From Bacteroidia bacterium (lineage in GTDB: Bacteria; Bacteroidota; Bacteroidia; NS11-12g; UBA955), in NCBI GenBank assembly GCA_023254645.1, contig JALRLA010000164.1, positions 1 to 6,703 on the forward strand: DNA of 6,703 bases. Direction: 5' to 3'. Under the pieces are notes generated by a model. That model searched no databases and had not been told where the DNA came from. It was given only the letters and a program-made list of their open reading frames with translations. Below are positions 5,672 to 6,703 of this stretch, one piece after another. Every line of letters begins with the position of its first letter. Position 1 is the first letter of the stretch. The position numbers were made by a program, and so were the translations under genes.

Positions 5672-5788
5672 TTATTTGGACCAGTTCTGCTGACCCACGG
5701 AAGGACAGCGATCTTTGCGGCTTGCACCACAGCTGCTAAAAATGGTAACGAACAACACCATTGCGATTAGTACTTTTGCTACTTTCAT
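5672..5788 (-). CDS. 38-residue small lipoprotein, function unknown
   Basis: A short open frame from ATG (5788) to TAA (5672) encodes 38 residues. The N-terminus has lysines at 2 and 5, a hydrophobic stretch LIAMVLFVTIF (7-17) and a lipobox-like SSC with lipidated C20, followed by G21. The mature peptide is only about 19 residues (CGASRKDRCPSVGQQNWSK), with a second cysteine at C28 before a proline. The SSC-G lipobox form is common in Bacteroidota. It is the first gene of the minus-strand operon: ytxJ begins 8 nt after its stop, and an exact TAnnTTTG box lies 17 nt upstream of its start. I do not recognise the family. It might be a tiny envelope lipoprotein, or less likely a leader peptide controlling ytxJ. 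The coding call rests on the signal/lipobox pattern and the operon fit. Confidence 0.65.
   Translation of the reverse strand: MKVAKVLIAMVLFVTIFSSCGASRKDRCPSVGQQNWSK
5771..5778 (+). promoter_or_regulatory. Candidate -7 box (TACTTTTG) for the methyltransferase
   Basis: TACTTTTG is an exact TAnnTTTG match ending 8 nt before the methyltransferase ATG at 5787. It sits inside the divergent lipoprotein gene. No clear TTTG at the -33 position was seen. If used, the transcript would carry only a few untranslated bases. It would also argue for the 5787 start rather than the in-frame ATG at 5742, which lies upstream of the box. Confidence 0.45.
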
Positions 5789-6703
5789 GATTTCGGAAAT
5801 TTATTCAAAATTACAACAAAGCGAGCCCACCTTGGGCCTGCTTTCCGAAATTCATACTCATTGGAACAAGAATGAGTCCCCCACTCCTTTTTCCCTTCGA
5901 AAAACCTGGGGAGAATGGACAACCATCGCCGCTGAGCAATGGGCTTTGCACAACAAGGCTGCCGCTAAATTGCCCGAATGGGTGCATACCGGCTGCTTGT
6001 TCGAACGTCGCAGCTTGGAGCAATGTACTTCCAGTGCCGTGGCCAAAGCAAAGGCCCACTTTTTCCAGAATCTTATACCCGATCTGCCGATTCTCGACCT
6101 TTGCGCCGGGTTCGGAGTCGATTCATGGGCCTGGGCTCAATTGGGAAGATCTGTTACAGCCGTAGAACGAGACCCCGCCTTGCACAACCTAGCGGTCTGC
6201 AATTTGTCTTTTTTACCGAACCCAACCCAACGCATTTTATCGGAAGCGGAGATCGAATTCCCCAAATGGGCCAATCAATCCGTCTTGTTCTTGGTTGACC
6301 CTGATCGTAGAGATGGGGATAAGCGATTGGGCGCGAGCCTTGACGCTTACCAACCACATATTTGGCCTTGGCTGGAACAAAGAAAAGCCGAGCAACATTG
6401 GCTCATCAAGCTGAGCCCCATCACTGACTTTCAAGCCATCCAAAACCACATTCATCAACCCTTTGATGCTTATTGGGTGGCTCTAGGTTCGGAAACCAAA
6501 GAACTCTTGCTGCACGTTCACGACCAAGCTAGCGGCAAAAAAGACATATTGTTTGTTCATGAATCGGGTTACGCAGATACCTGGTCTCAATTGCAAGCAG
6601 TCGAACAGCATAGCCGTAGCACTTCACCCCTATTGTACGAGCCCCATTCTGCTGCATTTGCCGCTCGGTTCAACCGTGAACTGTACTCGCCGTTGTATCA
6701 TTC
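5787..6703 (+). CDS. Class I SAM-dependent methyltransferase with THUMP-like C-terminal domain, truncated by window edge
   Basis: An open frame runs from ATG 5787 to the last base with no stop, giving 305 codons and two extra bases; the 3' end is outside the window. The Rossmann SAM-binding motif is DLCAGFGVDSWAWA at 104-117, with acidic E127 at the end of strand 2 (AVERDP). LFLVDPDRRDGDKR (167-180) provides the DPxRR signature of this Bacteroidota family, followed by IKLSPITDF (207-215), SETKELLL (235-242) and LLYEPHSAA (282-290), the start of the THUMP-like domain. Related proteins are about 390-400 residues, so some 90 are missing. The substrate is not established for the group; an RNA target is an inference from the THUMP-like name. 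The start overlaps that of the divergent lipoprotein gene in one CATG. An alternative in-frame ATG at 5742 would add 15 residues and a longer overlap. Confidence 0.88.
   Translation, partial: MISEIYSKLQQSEPTLGLLSEIHTHWNKNESPTPFSLRKTWGEWTTIAAEQWALHNKAAAKLPEWVHTGCLFERRSLEQCTSSAVAKAKAHFFQNLIPDLPILDLCAGFGVDSWAWAQLGRSVTAVERDPALHNLAVCNLSFLPNPTQRILSEAEIEFPKWANQSVLFLVDPDRRDGDKRLGASLDAYQPHIWPWLEQRKAEQHWLIKLSPITDFQAIQNHIHQPFDAYWVALGSETKELLLHVHDQASGKKDILFVHESGYADTWSQLQAVEQHSRSTSPLLYEPHSAAFAARFNRELYSPLYH
5790..5852. repeat. Pair of TTTC-N-GAAA near-palindromes at the divergent start region
   Basis: ATTTCGGAAAT (5790-5800) and TTTCCGAAATT (5842-5852) are each symmetric about one central base. Together they form a 10-bp inverted repeat with centres 51 nt apart, about five helical turns. 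They flank the minus-strand -7 box. Both lie in methyltransferase codons that encode the same SEI tripeptide, so coincidence through coding is a real alternative. Confidence 0.25.
5806..5813 (-). promoter_or_regulatory. Candidate -7 box (TAATTTTG) for the lipoprotein-ytxJ-thioesterase-smpB operon
   Basis: Read on the minus strand this is TAATTTTG, an exact TAnnTTTG match, with 17 nt between it and the lipoprotein ATG at 5788. It lies within the first codons of the divergent methyltransferase gene. No good TTTG or TTG is visible at the expected -33 distance; the nearest TTTG (5820-5817) is too close. Confidence 0.5.

Noticed and set aside
5742..5786. Alternative methyltransferase start at ATG 5742
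   Set aside because: Not excluded, but it lies upstream of the TACTTTTG -7 box and would overlap the lipoprotein gene by 47 nt; 5787 is preferred.
5872..6298. Plus-strand open frames at 5872-6165 and 5978-6298
   Set aside because: They are out-of-frame shadows of the methyltransferase, which is open in another frame from 5787 to the window end with clear motifs.

Overview
The window looks like an ordinary, gene-dense piece of chromosome from a Bacteroidota bacterium, most likely a Flavobacteriales-type lineage of moderate GC content. The grounds are as follows. Every transcription unit whose start is visible has an exact Bacteroidota-style -7 box (TAnnTTTG) just upstream. Shine-Dalgarno sequences are absent or weak. 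The gene set also fits: a menaquinone-pathway menD, the bacillithiol-linked YtxJ family, a methyltransferase of the THUMP-like-domain type, and a tiny SSC-type lipoprotein. This is inference from gene content; no taxonomic marker gene is present.

Layout. The left edge (1-215) holds the last ~70 codons of the translational GTPase TypA/BipA. After 36 nt comes a complete dihydrolipoyl dehydrogenase (lpd, 252-1640). A 134-nt gap (1641-1774) carries a strong intrinsic terminator, then a promoter with a perfect 16-bp palindrome in its spacer. That promoter leads a tight plus-strand unit: a small metallo-beta-lactamase-fold (glyoxalase II/YcbL-like) hydrolase (1775-2422), menD (2426-4024) and a short secreted TPR-like protein (4000-4488) whose start overlaps the menD end.

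This unit converges with a minus-strand operon, the two last stop codons sharing a TTAA. The minus operon, in transcription order, is: a 38-residue lipoprotein (5788-5672), ytxJ (5663-5322, apparent TTG start), an FlK-like hotdog thioesterase (5325-4921) and smpB (4934-4485). Adjacent genes overlap by 4 and 14 nt after the lipoprotein. Divergent from this operon, and running off the right edge, is a class I SAM methyltransferase (5787-6703+). It has no stop codon in the window and its start codon overlaps the lipoprotein start codon within a single CATG.

Functional picture. The genes are mostly housekeeping: translation stress and ribosome rescue (TypA, SmpB), central carbon metabolism (E3), menaquinone synthesis (MenD), and thiol or acyl-thioester chemistry (YtxJ, MBL hydrolase, thioesterase). 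I see no mobile element, CRISPR array, tRNA, rRNA or defence island. No gap exceeds 300 nt. The points most worth a second look are the unlisted small lipoprotein, the head-to-head start-codon overlap, the palindrome inside the hydrolase-menD promoter, and the near-leaderless promoter geometry.
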